64,000 bases of DNA. Origin: Paraescarpia echinospica. Lineage: Eukaryota > Annelida > Polychaeta > Sabellida > Siboglinidae. Under the pieces are notes generated by a model. That model was not told the origin of the DNA and searched no databases. It saw only the letters and a list, made by a program, of their open reading frames with translations. Shown one piece after another: positions 55,701 to 63,975 of the stretch. Both the position numbers and the translations under genes were made by a program. How positions within the stretch are numbered: position 1 is the stretch's first letter; the number at the start of each line of letters is the position of its first letter. The DNA is taken from NCBI GenBank assembly GCA_020002185.1, contig CM034538.1:1654270-1718269 (forward strand), read 5' to 3'.

Positions 55701-56808
55701 ACGTCGCCTCGTGACACCGCAGCCGACTGCCGGTGCGCCACAGCGAATCGCCGCACTTGCCGCATCGATACGAACGACAGAACAGTGACCCGTCGGCTAT
55801 GAAGGAATAGTGCGTTCCGAATAGATTGACGCTCATGGTGGTCGGGTAGCGATGGAGGGAGCGGCGGACCACTTCGGCGGTGGCGTCCTCCGCCGCCGAC
55901 AGCCGATACACGGTCACATTCGTTTCGAAGGCCGCCTCCACCCGGCCGAGTTCGTTCAGCGGGACGCCGGCGAACGCGCAGTAGGGTTGGTCGCCGTAGT
56001 CGGCGTAGAGCCTTAAGGCGGCGGCCGTCAAATCGTCAGCGCGAAAGTTGGCGCCCCGATGCAGCGCCAGACAGCGGAAGAGGCACAAGTTGTCGGCATA
56101 CGGATGGCCACGGCGATCGTTCACTAGGCTGACGAGCCCCGCGTTGTGGCGCAGATAGACGGGAAGGGACTGCTGACGGGCGCATCCGATAGGATGGTGG
56201 ATGATGGCGTTGAGAAAATACGTAACGTTCGTTACCAACTCGGCGATCCACCCCGAGTCGGGGCGCTGCGCAATCACGTACTGCAGAACGTCGGGCTGTC
56301 GGGTGGCCTCGAGGAAGCGTTCGAATGACGCGACGTCGGAAACGAGGACGGGCGACTCGAGATAGCGGCCGCAACAGTTACACGAAGAATGGTAGTAACG
56401 TAGTCGGCCAGTCTCCCTGTGCCGCAGAATAAACCCGTACGATAAGTTTATTTTAAAGGTCCGAGTCTGCGCCTCGAACATCAGTCGTAGTTGCGCGCTC
56501 GTCGCCCCGTGTCCCGCCAAATGGAAATTATACCTAGATTGAACGGGTCCGCGCTCCACAGACGTACGGATGCTCGCCCAGTAGTCGCGCACGACGCTCT
56601 GTAGGTCGTCGTCGGCGCCCCCCTCGAACGGTCGATTTGGGGGCCCCTCAGCGGCGTCTCCGCACATTCGCAGATGCCGCAACATATTGGGGGTCTGCGC
56701 GAACGCTTGATTGCATTTCGGGCATACATCGCTGCCGCATGTTTTTAGATGCTGCGTCAAATTAAAAAGACGGACGAACGATCGATCGCATTTCGGACAC
56801 ACGTGCAT
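52756..56808 (-). CDS. polB: Polinton DNA polymerase B
   Basis: Protein-primed-type family-B polymerase for element replication, 1350 residues from ATG 56808. The frame is open further upstream to 56874, but without an earlier ATG. Two C2HC zinc fingers are at the N-terminus (residues about 3-50). NLCLFRCLAL (about 240) and GTHYSF (about 332) resemble the Cys and His boxes of OTU proteases. A zinc motif follows at about 350-370. Exonuclease motifs are DFECYFD (about 415), GKYDLNV (about 545) and YNNRDVVPF (about 660). Polymerase motifs are FDANGLYLW (A), LLGNSSYGK (B) and MDTDSAY (C, catalytic Asp pair), then KYSTKG. Transcribed toward the protease. No break seen. Confidence 0.95.
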   Translation of the reverse strand: MHVCPKCDRSFVRLFNLTQHLKTCGSDVCPKCNQAFAQTPNMLRHLRMCGDAAEGPPNRPFEGGADDDLQSVVRDYWASIRTSVERGPVQSRYNFHLAGHGATSAQLRLMFEAQTRTFKINLSYGFILRHRETGRLRYYHSSCNCCGRYLESPVLVSDVASFERFLEATRQPDVLQYVIAQRPDSGWIAELVTNVTYFLNAIIHHPIGCARQQSLPVYLRHNAGLVSLVNDRRGHPYADNLCLFRCLALHRGANFRADDLTAAALRLYADYGDQPYCAFAGVPLNELGRVEAAFETNVTVYRLSAAEDATAEVVRRSLHRYPTTMSVNLFGTHYSFIADGSLFCRSYRCGKCGDSLWRTGSRLRCHEATCEGGVRHVFPGGIYHPTPSVFQQLEDEGVYVDERLRYYPYRATYDFECYFDDHALPADSAKCRWIARHELLSVSVASNVPGHESARCFVTSGDSGELAKRLIDALEAMSEAACAALRPSFDASFEAIDALDAEWRAHATVAEAAHDKSPYTALGDRLWQHLRRLPVLGFNSGKYDLNVVNKYLTPLFMTDAAQDISSAFTIKRQNNFMCLTTATLKFLDITNYLAPGVSYDRFLKAYGCEATKGHFPYEYLDDPRKLAETRLPPREAFYSHLKREGISAAEYEGCARVWRDEGMTTLRDYLVWYNNRDVVPFLEALDKQFAFYRQRRIDMFKDAISVPGLTLLYLFNDLPSSLHFTLFNESNKDLHRLLQSQIVGGPSIIFARYHEAGVTALRREEYGESARPCRSIVGFDANGLYLWAITQEMPTGWYTRRRADNAFRPERVHRYGRLAVEWLTWEAGRTGAHIRHQLNGREKRVGKYRVDGWCGATRTAYQFQGCFFHGCPCTGRETNAMNGKPMSQLYAETAAVTAYLRRFVAVVEMWECQWRATRPPPPPPPRSWTGDGAVTRSTILKAVLDGTLFGLVECDIAVPAALRDTFAEMQPIFKNAYIERDDLSPFMRRYAETHDLLVRPQRTLVGSFFGVKILLATPLLRWYLRHGLVVERVYQIVEYEPVACFRRFGDTVYAARRAGDDDPDKAIIADTFKLLGNSSYGKTITRVDLHRNIKFCTAAGASTLINNRRFRQLDVVVPDGLYEVALNKRTVRYALPNQIGYFVLQYAKLRMLEFYYDFIAAYIPRPLFQYCAMDTDSAYLSLAGRQLDELVAAAKREHYFRHRGEWFPSEHCDAHAEAYLRCRLAGRTWDAPAECCARRRRYDKRTPGLFKEEWAGRGIVALCSKTYYCFGGDDGDKYSTKGLSKRQNDVDKDAFLDVLRHQRSGGGRNRGFQVKESSVLTYVQERAALSYFYAKRRVLDDGVTTAPILV

Positions 56809-57106
56809 CGTCGGTCTAGGCGGCACTCTATTAACTACGACGGAGGGGCGCGTAGACGCCCTTGATAAGTCCACCCTAAACCCCCGCTAGGGGCTTTTTC
56901 TAAGCGGCGTTCTCTGCTCCGTCAGGTGGCGACACAGACAGGTGGCAGCGCCGCGGGATGCGTTTGGCAGTGGCACCCAGCGGCCAAAGTTTTTTGTTCA
57001 CGTTTTGCGTCAGGTGGCGACACCGACAGGTGGGCAGCGTCGAGGGATACTGTCAGTGGCGGCCAAGTTTTTGTTTACGTTTTGACGCCCGAATACGACG
57101 GCAAAG
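56809..57106. other. PolB upstream region
   Basis: No supported gene. Imperfect direct repeats of a GTCAGGTGGCGACAC-x-GACAGGTGG type (about 56922-56943 and 57009-57033) are followed by CAAAGTTTTTTGTT words. It may include the PolB promoter. Confidence 0.5.
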
Positions 57107-57372
57107 TTTTGTAGTAGAAATTTCGGCTGTCAGCGGCAACGTTTTTGTAGTAGAAATTTTTGTAGTAGAAATTTCGCCTAAGTTTTTATTTACGTTTTGT
57201 AGTAGCAATTTCGTCCGTCAGGGGCGTCCGAATACGACGGTTTGTAGTAGAAATTTCGGCCGTCAGCGACTGCCCCCACGGCAAAGAGTTTTTGTAGTAG
57301 AAATTTTGGCTGTCAGGGGCGCCCAGCTGCAGCGACAAAGTTTACGCTTTGTAGTAGAAATTTCGGCCGTCA
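57107..57372. repeat. Interspersed GTAGTAGAAATTT repeats
   Basis: About seven copies of TTTGTAGTAGAAATTTCGGC or close variants, most followed by YGTCAG. Spacing is irregular (roughly 25-60 bases). Copies point the same way. They could be protein-binding sites upstream of PolB or a decaying minisatellite. Confidence 0.8.
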
Positions 57373-57479
57373 GTGGCGCCCGGAGTGTTTTGTGGGCGGC
57401 AGCCACCATTGGACAGGCATTGAATGACGTGCGGTTTTTTTTTGGATGGTAACAACAGAAGGCGGGAATTGATTTTCAT

Positions 57480-57945
57480 ACGTTTTATTAAGCAGTCTCG
57501 TACTACATCACGACAGTAAGGCTTTATGCCACAGCAGAGTAAATAATAATAAGGCTCTAACAACGGCCTATAGCAAAATGTTCATCGCTACTAAGTGTTC
57601 GGCGGGGCGCTTATACCACAGCGGAGTAAATAATAACGCTTTAGGAGCGCCACACTATAGGCCGCTGGTAATACTGCTCAGCGACCATTCAATTTCCTGC
57701 TAATGTTCATCAGCGGCGTACCTACTAATAAGGCTTTATACCATAGCGAAATGCAATGTTCAGACGTCCCCTTTTCAACAGGTAATACTGTAAACAGTAA
57801 AGAGGCTTTATGCCACAGCAGAGTAAATAATAAGGCTCTAACAACGGCCTATAGCAAAATGTGCGGCGGGGCGCTTATGCCATCATTCAATTTCCTGCTA
57901 ATGTTCATCAGCGGCTTTATGCCATAGCGAAATGCACTGTTCATA
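57480..57945. repeat. AAGGCTTTATGCCACAGC-type repeat cluster
   Basis: Three or more diverged copies of a unit containing AGGCTTTATRCCAYAGC, GAGTAAATAATAA, GGCTCTAACAACGGCCTATA and ATGTTCATCAGCGGC are shuffled in order. It is repetitive and non-coding, directly downstream of the accessory exon's stop. Confidence 0.75.
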
Positions 57946-57949
57946 GCGT

Positions 57950-58834
57950 TCAGACGTCGAGGCATGCCCTTTTCATCAGGTAATACTGTACGGCGACCTC
58001 CAACAGAGCACGGTCGAACGGCGCCGTCCAATCCGTCCCCATGAGCCAGTCGGCTACCTGGCGCAGGAGCGCGCCCTCCGAGGCGCGATCGCCACGCACG
58101 CAACGATCCTCCAGTACCGAGAGTATACGAATAGCAGGAAGCAACAACGTCTGCTGTAGAAAGCTGTCGAGTGACGCTGAAAAAAAGCACACATTCAGGG
58201 CCGCCACGTTTTCGTACAGAATGTTGTACCGCCGGCTCGGCTTCCTCCCCCTGTAGCCGCACATGTGCACGAAGGGGCACCCCTCCTCAGGGGGACACTC
58301 ACCACATTCTTGTCGCGCTGTGTCCATCACGCGCTCGCCGACTAGCTCAGCAAACGTGGACATCATGCATCGCTGACGACCGGCGTACGAATGCAGAACG
58401 CTCCACTCCGAGTCGGCCTGAAGTGTGCCCACGACCACAGGGCGTTTGTTACGGGCCCACGGTATGAAGTCTTCCGACGAGACGGACAGCACGGCCAGCG
58501 GCAGTGGTGACGATAGCACGGTCGCGGCGGCGTCCGCTGTCGCCGCCGGGGCTATTGGCACAGCGGCTGCCTCGTCTGGACCCACTACCACCACCACCGG
58601 GGTTAATGCAACGTACGTGGGCGTCCCGGCGTCGCTCACCAGGTCGTGCGGTGGCATGGGCTGCGTGCCGTCCGCTGCAGGCCAGTACGATAGCGCTTCT
58701 TCGGTTCTCCCCAGCGGTGGAGGGTCGTCGGCAAGGCGTGGCGTCGTTTCCTTCTTAGCGCACTTCTCGGCAGGGGGTGCGCACTCGTCAGCAGCGTCGA
58801 TAAGGCCGCGCAACGCAGCAGCAATTACAGCGTC
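57950..58834 (-). CDS. Accessory protein exon (about 294 aa)
   Basis: Unrecognised protein. The frame begins right after the minus-strand acceptor TTCTTCTGTAG at 58834 (GAC GCT..., phase 0) and has no usable ATG near its start, so a 5' exon is expected. The N-terminal half is Ala/Pro/Val-rich and low complexity. The C-terminal half has CGECPPEEGCPFVHMCG (a possible zinc cluster), a YNILYENVAALNVCFF segment and a helical end with QVADWLMGTDW. It lies between RPA-like and PolB, like the accessory exons of copies A and B. It is probably an early gene product; function unknown. Confidence 0.55.
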   Translation of the reverse strand, partial: DAVIAAALRGLIDAADECAPPAEKCAKKETTPRLADDPPPLGRTEEALSYWPAADGTQPMPPHDLVSDAGTPTYVALTPVVVVVGPDEAAAVPIAPAATADAAATVLSSPLPLAVLSVSSEDFIPWARNKRPVVVGTLQADSEWSVLHSYAGRQRCMMSTFAELVGERVMDTARQECGECPPEEGCPFVHMCGYRGRKPSRRYNILYENVAALNVCFFSASLDSFLQQTLLLPAIRILSVLEDRCVRGDRASEGALLRQVADWLMGTDWTAPFDRALLEVAVQYYLMKRACLDV

Positions 58835-58895
58835 CTACAGAAGAATAACCAAAGCAGCAATTAGGTCTACAGAACACTAGCCAAACGTTAGTCAT

Positions 58896-59543
58896 TCAAA
58901 CGGTCTCGCTCCCCTTCTTCGTCACGACCCGCGCCTCACGGACCGTATACGTATCCAGTATGCCACCCCACACGACCTTGTGCACGGTCAACTCCAAGAC
59001 GGTGCCAACCAGGCTCGCCACAAAGCTACTGCGCAACTGGTCGGGCAACAGGGCTGACACATGGTCGGCATTGTAATCGCCTATCGCCGAAATAGCTTCG
59101 TCGAACAGGGTGATCCAAATGCTGGCCTCCGTGTCGGCGTCCTTTTCGTCTTCGACCAAAACGCGCACCGAAAAATACGTCTTCGCCGTTGCCTGCATGC
59201 CGTGTACAGTGCACACCCGGCCACCACTTTCTAGGCCTCTCACTTTGCGCTTGCAAATGCCACAGCCCATGTACGTGCATTTGCTTTTCCAAGCCACCCC
59301 AACGATTGTTAGGGGGGTAACAATCTTATACGTGCCATCGCACGCCAGCACGAACTCCTTCAACGACACTTCGGACGCACTCACCACGGCCTCGAAAGTA
59401 GGCGCCCCGTCGGCTGTCGGAAGCGCCTTCGCGCTGGCCTCCGACGCCGGCTTCGCTTTGCCACCAGTCGCCATCGTTGGCACCTCCCTCAGCTTGCTGC
59501 CTCTCTTTGGCGGCGCCTCTCCGTGCGCGACAGGCGGGGACAT
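58896..59543 (-). CDS. RPA-like ssDNA-binding protein (OB-fold with zinc knuckle)
   Basis: 215 residues from ATG 59543. The C-terminal two thirds resemble the RPA70 C-terminal OB fold: CDGTYKIVTPLTI, then the zinc knuckle C-x4-C-x2-C-x-RKV...VCTVHG, then YFSVRVLVEDE, IWITLFDEAISAIG and a closing GTVLELTVHK strand. It would coat single-stranded DNA during PolB replication. The N-terminus is Pro/Ala/Lys-rich and disordered. Copies A and B carry a truncated homologue in the same place. The promoter is probably the TATA at 59626-59632. Confidence 0.7.
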   Translation of the reverse strand: MSPPVAHGEAPPKRGSKLREVPTMATGGKAKPASEASAKALPTADGAPTFEAVVSASEVSLKEFVLACDGTYKIVTPLTIVGVAWKSKCTYMGCGICKRKVRGLESGGRVCTVHGMQATAKTYFSVRVLVEDEKDADTEASIWITLFDEAISAIGDYNADHVSALLPDQLRSSFVASLVGTVLELTVHKVVWGGILDTYTVREARVVTKKGSETV

Positions 59544-59625
59544 GATCAACAACGCTCTGCAACAACAAAACGACAACGGTAGCAACACGACAGCGACAAT
59601 ATTTAGACGTTCTCCGCCCGGTTCC

Positions 59626-59632
59626 TATATAA
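59626..59632 (-). promoter_or_regulatory. TATA box of the RPA-like gene
   Basis: Read on the minus strand this is TTATATAGG, about 85 bases before ATG 59543, the same spacing as the conserved TATA boxes before the RPA-like genes in copies A and B. On the plus strand it reads CTATATAAG and could also act in that direction. Confidence 0.5.
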
Positions 59633-59892
59633 GCGCGTTGCACGCGGCCCGCACACGGCCCCCGTGCACAAACGCACGCGAGCCGCAAAGCAGCCGACTC
59701 TTACAAGGTTACTAAAACTGAAAAAAATCTCTCGGTCAGTCTAGTGCACTAACAGAATGCCACTTTTATTTCCTAATATAAAGTCAACATAAGATTCTCT
59801 AGACCCCACTGACTATTATAGACCGCTTAGTTTGCTCACATTTCACATTTAACGGTCGTTTTAAAGACTTACAAACAGTTACATAAGTGCTT

Positions 59893-59911
59893 TATATAAA
59901 CTGTGACGTCA
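59893..59911 (+). promoter_or_regulatory. TATA box and CRE-like site of the spliced gene
   Basis: TATATAAA (59893-59900) lies about 96 bases before ATG 59996. The palindrome TGACGTCA (59904-59911), a consensus CREB/ATF site, follows three bases later. A TGACGTCA also lies upstream of PolB in copies A and B. The interval 59544-59892 otherwise holds no gene. Confidence 0.5.
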
Positions 59912-59995
59912 GCTCCTTATGTAAGGCTATGGCGTACGTGTCTAGGTGCCGCGCGCAAAACAGCGGCTCAACAACTGCGCAATTCATTTCTCACT

Positions 59996-61216
59996 ATGGA
60001 GCCAACCGAACAAGTTGGTAATTCTCATCAGGCGCAAAACAGGTACGTTTTGCTAACTCACCTAACACTGACTTTCATCACTCACTTTCTTTTATAACGT
60101 TCACTACCTATTTCTTTTATAACGTTCACTATTTTTACAGCGATCCGCCTCCCCAAAACGCCGGAAGCGAAACGCCCCAGGTCGACGTGAATACGCCTCC
60201 CCAAGTCGACGTGATTGCACCTCCCCAAGTCGACGTGATTGCGCCTCCCCAAGCCGCCGGAGGTAGTGCTAATCCATCGCCCTCCTCTATGCGCCTACCC
60301 CCACCCCAAAGCCGCCCCGGCGCAAGGTACGTTTAACGATAATAGCGCTTTTTTTTTATTTACCTTTATTTGCAGACGCCTACTTTCGATAAAGCCTATA
60401 GCGGCTTTTTCCGTTCGCTCCGCTACCGACTTAATGTTTTTTTACAGGCCCTAACCTAAAAAGAGACGCACCGTTACTTTAATACTTTTTTTCATACTTG
60501 CAGACGAAACATCGCCGGCTTCGATACCCTACATATAGGGCGCGGACAAACCCTTGCGAGGCCCTCGCACCGAAACGGCTTTATTCATAGATCTCATAGA
60601 ATAAATTTAACCCCAGCCGATCTGCTTATGATAGATAGAGGGTCGCGCGCCGATCGACCTGGGGGCACATTGTACCTTGGACGTCGCCGACCGCATCACA
60701 GCCCTTAACACTGTTTCCTTCTCCACAGATGAACCCCCGCGCGCCAGTAGTCACTAATTAAACTTTTCCTCATTCCCCTGCAGACACATCTACGTGATCG
60801 ATCGTAGCCTGGTACATCAACGCTATGATATCGGGCGGGGAACTATACTGCACAATGTTGGACCTTCCCCCCGCCCGATCACGTTCACCTCATCACGATG
60901 CCGTCACCAGCCCCTCTTGGCCGTTGAGCCGCAACGACGGCCACCACCCGAACAAGACGACAGTGACGAAGCACTCGAAGAGTTCGAAGAAAACTTCGAC
61001 GATGACTTCTACCCCGGCTACACTGATTTAGAAGTTATTGCGGCCGGCAACCCCTTCCCAGACACTTTCGAACAACCATTCTCATTTGCGGATATTTTTC
61101 CACCCCCTGAAATTCTCCCCCCCTCATTTGCCCCACCCATCCCAGCACATATTTCCGTGCATTTAGCCTTTCCGCCACAACCCCCGGGTCGACACGGCTT
61201 TGGCCCTCCGCCATGA
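59996..61216 (+). CDS. Alternatively spliced early-type gene
   Basis: Unrecognised protein with clear GT-AG exons. Exon 1 is 59996-60042 (donor GTACGT). Exon 2 is 60141-60326 (acceptor TTTTTACAG, donor GTACGT) and encodes a repeat of PPQVDVIA from 24-base DNA repeats. Three alternative last exons start in the same phase: 60376 (stop 60452-60454), 60504 (stop 60706-60708) and 60784 (stop 61214-61216). The longest ending carries an Asp/Glu-rich block and a Pro/Phe-rich tail (DIFPPPEILPP). Poly(A) signal AATAAA is at 61228. Facing away from the RPA-like gene near the right end, it looks like a regulatory early gene; that role is inferred. Confidence 0.65.
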
Positions 61217-61227
61217 CCCCCCCTCTT

Positions 61228-61246
61228 AATAAATGAAATTTTATTG
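61228..61246. terminator. Poly(A) signals on both strands
   Basis: AATAAA at 61228-61233 follows the spliced gene. A TTTATT at about 61239-61244 gives AATAAA for a minus-strand transcript, suggesting a second, convergent unit in 61250-62264. Confidence 0.45.
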
Positions 61247-61419
61247 TACCAATACAATTTATTTCTCACCGTTTATTGTTTCCGTGTTTCCTTTCACATT
61301 CCAACTCACACACGAACCTACACATTTGACCCACTCCACCAGCATTCCAAATCACACACGAATAATTCCGCCTATATTTTCCACCTATTCGTCGTTGCAA
61401 CACCAGCGAACGCCCAAGC

Positions 61420-61895
61420 CACAAGCTTAATACACGCGCACAGGCCAATCTGACAGCGCCGGCCCCCAGCTGCTATAACGATATTGCACGCGTATCAGCG
61501 CCCACCAACTGTGTTTCCAACTCACACACGATAAAGCCAGCGAACACCAACGCCACAAGCTAAATACGCGCACACACAGGCCAATCTGACAGCGCCGACC
61601 GCCAACTGCAATAACACACGAATAATTCCACCTATATTAATACGCGCACACACACACAGGCCAATCTGACCGCTCCGATATTGCACCGCAATTGCACGCG
61701 TATCCATCAGCTGTGCCGCAGCTAGCACTGACAGGCAATATCCACATCAGCGCCAGAGCCTTATTACAAGCGCGCCACGAAAAACATTTATCCGGCCTTC
61801 CGTGCCGCAGCCAGCACTGACAGGCAATATCCACATCGGTGCCAGAACCTTATTACAAGCGCGCGCCCCGAAAAACATTTATCCGGCCTTCCGTC
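61420..61895. repeat. Right-end repeat region
   Basis: It contains GCGCACACACAGGCCAATCTGAC-type units (three diverged copies, 61435-61670) and a tandem duplication of about 90 bases (about 61712-61800 and 61801-61892) with CACTGACAGGCAATATCCAC and AAAACATTTATCCGGCC. Short minus-strand Cys/Ala-rich frames across it repeat with the DNA and are not convincing proteins. Confidence 0.75.
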
Positions 61896-62050
61896 AAACC
61901 AATGCACATAAAACTCCTACAGACTGACATACGATACGCCGTTCGCCAGTGAGTCGTGTAAACCAGGCCAGTCAATTGACCTCCTGATCTCCAGCACGCC
62001 GGGGGTAATCTAAACCTCGATGATACCCACCCCCATCACCGCGCCGGTCT

Positions 62051-62080
62051 AGAAGCTTCTAGAAGGTTCTAGAACCTTCC
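62051..62080. promoter_or_regulatory. Perfect six-unit heat-shock element
   Basis: Thirty contiguous bases form six alternating nGAAn / nTTCn pentamers: AGAAG, CTTCT, AGAAG, GTTCT, AGAAC, CTTCC. This is the consensus binding array for heat-shock factor trimers. It lies about 185 bases inside the right inverted repeat. The nearest downstream transcript on the plus strand would leave the element; on the minus strand it would enter the repeat region 61250-62050. Confidence 0.8.
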
Positions 62081-62264
62081 TGCGCGTCATTATTTTAAAC
62101 TCGCTGATCACCAGGGGTGTCACTTCACTCTAAAATCTTTCCCACCTCCCGTGCACGTAATGAATACTAATTGGTCTCTATTTACTATTTTTAGTCATTG
62201 CTAACGTTCTCCTCCGATATTTGCGCTACTCATTTGTTACTAATTAGTACTTAATTAATTAATT

Positions 62265-62554
62265 ACCCTAATTAGTACCTGATTAGTCACTAGAGGTTGA
62301 TCCTAATTAGTACCTGATTAGTCACTAGAGCTCGTCATATTAGTACCTGATTAGTCACTAGAGCTCGTCATTCACCCTATTTATTTCCTCTTTATTCAGT
62401 AGATGGCGACACCCTCTTTCTCATGACCCCCATCAATCACTTTTTGACGTTGCTCACTCATACTGGTAAAAAACGTAGGAATTCTACTTATAAAAAACGA
62501 AAAAGCCTTTGATCTAAGGTCACTTCCGGGGATGGCGAACCGCTTACCACTACT
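62265..62554 (-). repeat. Right terminal inverted repeat (290 bp)
   Basis: Inverted copy of 45349-45638 with one mismatch. It ends ...CCACTACT at 62554, directly followed by the target duplication. Confidence 0.97.
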
Positions 62555-62560
62555 GAGATG
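62555..62560. other. Target-site duplication, right (GAGATG)
   Basis: Identical to 45343-45348. Confidence 0.95.
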
Positions 62561-63383
62561 GCCTACATCTAAGTGGAAAGGGGGCAGCAGTTTTCTCAGA
62601 GAACTTGCTGCAATCTGTTGACAGTGGGACAGGCTGCATCTATTTAAACTAGATTCGCAGGGGGGATTCACAGAGAAGCCTGAAACAGGAGGCATAGATA
62701 AAGACAGCAGAAATAAATCGGCAAAGAACAGCCTGGAAAACTGTTCTGAATCAGGATATAAATGCATTTGTTTAAATGCAAGGAGCATAGTAAACAAAAG
62801 AAGTGAACTAAACATTATGGTAGAAGATATTGACCCTCACATAATAGGTATAACCGAATCGTGGGCCACCACTGATATATCAGATGCCGAATTGGGACTA
62901 ACAGGATATGTAATGTTTAGGAAAGATAGAATAGGAAGAAAGGGAGGTGGAGTTATTTTATATATTAAAGAATCTATCCAGGCTTATGAAATAAAATTAG
63001 AAAGAGAAGCAGATTGCGAAGAAGCTGTTTGGTGTAACATAGTTACAGGAAACTCAACGTTAACAGTTGGGTTAGTTTATCGAAGTCCAAACATAAGCAT
63101 AGAAGAGAATGAAAAAATACAAAACGCTATAAAGGAAGTAAGCAAACGGAACTGTATTATTATGGGGGACTTTAACCATGGGCATATACAATGGAAATCT
63201 CTACAGAGTATGGGGAGTGAGGACCACAAGTTTTTAGTTTTAGTACAAGATAGTTTCCTTTCTCAACATGTGCTAGAACCAATCAGGGGAGATAATGTGT
63301 TAGACTTAGTTTTGTCCTCACAGAAAGAATTAGTTGACACGATGATAACAAATTTAGCAAATAACGACATGACGGCTACATAA
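62555..63383 (+). pseudogene. LINE ORF1 end and ORF2 endonuclease, right of the Polinton
   Basis: This side resumes the LINE interrupted at 45348. The first codons complete the D-x-x-H esterase block (D in the target duplication, His two residues on), and ORF1 ends shortly after. ORF2 reads from about 62640: CLNARSIVNKR, ITESW, RK-x-R-x-GRKGGGVILYIK, VGLVYRSPN, IIMGDFNHG-x-I-x-W and VLDLVLSS, the signature of an apurinic-type (EEP) endonuclease of CR1/jockey LINEs. The frame stops at 63383 without a reverse transcriptase, so the LINE is 3'-truncated or rearranged here. Confidence 0.8.
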
Positions 63384-63393
63384 AGCTTATATA

Positions 63394-63419
63394 AAGCTAT
63401 ATTATTAATAATATAGCTT
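63394..63419. repeat. Perfect 26-bp palindrome
   Basis: AAGCTATATTATT followed immediately by its reverse complement, just after the end of the LINE fragment. It could be the edge of a small inverted-repeat transposon or a LINE break point. 63420-63844 has no recognised gene. Confidence 0.85.
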
Positions 63420-63844
63420 ATTCTTACTAAAAGGTGTATAAAGCCATTTCAAATGTGTGATATTAGTTTACTGCAAACGCTTAGCAGAGAGAATCGAGAG
63501 TATCGCTTTTTTGCATAATAAAACGTGCCAGAACTTGATATACATTCTCTATTATTCAATCGAACAATACATCATTATTAGGAAATAATGAACACTCCCG
63601 CTTACTACTTACATATCTACAATAGACGCTCCCCGTAACCGGCAGCCTCCGGGCCGCGATTGACTGTATTCCACCACACCAGTAACAGCTTGTTTGATTA
63701 TTGTATCTTTAGACCGGATTTACTATTAAATACGTGATTAAATGCAAGAGAACTTCGTTCTTCTTTATAATCAAACACAGCTGAGACGGCGCAGATAAGT
63801 ACGGGACGGCTATTCGATGGAGAAACTGGTAAATAGACAAATTT

Positions 63845-63975
63845 ACTGAATACCGTCGGCAGCCATCAGCAGCCGTCTGCAGCCGCTAGAATCCGTCGGC
63901 AGCCGTCGGCAGCCGTCGACAGCCGTCGGAAATCGTCGGAAACCGTCGGCAGCTGTTGGCAGCGACAGCAAGCTG
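63845..63975. repeat. CCGTCGGCAG decamer tandem repeat
   Basis: About twelve diverged copies of a 10-base unit (CCGTCGGCAG, with CCGTCTGCAG, CCGTCGACAG and CCGTCGGAAA variants) up to near the window end. Confidence 0.9.

Larger units (their letters stand above)
45349..62554. mobile_element. Complete Polinton/Maverick (adintovirus-like) element, 17206 bp
   Basis: The boundaries are defined by 290-base terminal inverted repeats beginning AG and ending CT, and by the 6-base target duplication. Cargo: PolB, retroviral-type integrase with chromodomain, packaging ATPase, adenain-like protease, major and minor capsid proteins, pX-like protein, RPA-like protein, small membrane proteins and a spliced gene. 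It is more GC-rich than its host surroundings. TIR identity (one mismatch) points to recent insertion, yet ATPase carries a frameshift and integrase lacks an ATG, so autonomy is doubtful unless these are sequence errors or splicing. Confidence 0.97.

Noticed and set aside
61266..61834. Cys/Ala-rich minus-strand proteins at the Polinton right end
   Set aside because: The frames repeat with the tandem DNA units and have no conserved start. A transcript is possible but not a supported protein.
63845..63975. CRISPR or coding repeat at the window end
   Set aside because: Degenerate 10-base tandem satellite with no spacers and no open frame of interest.
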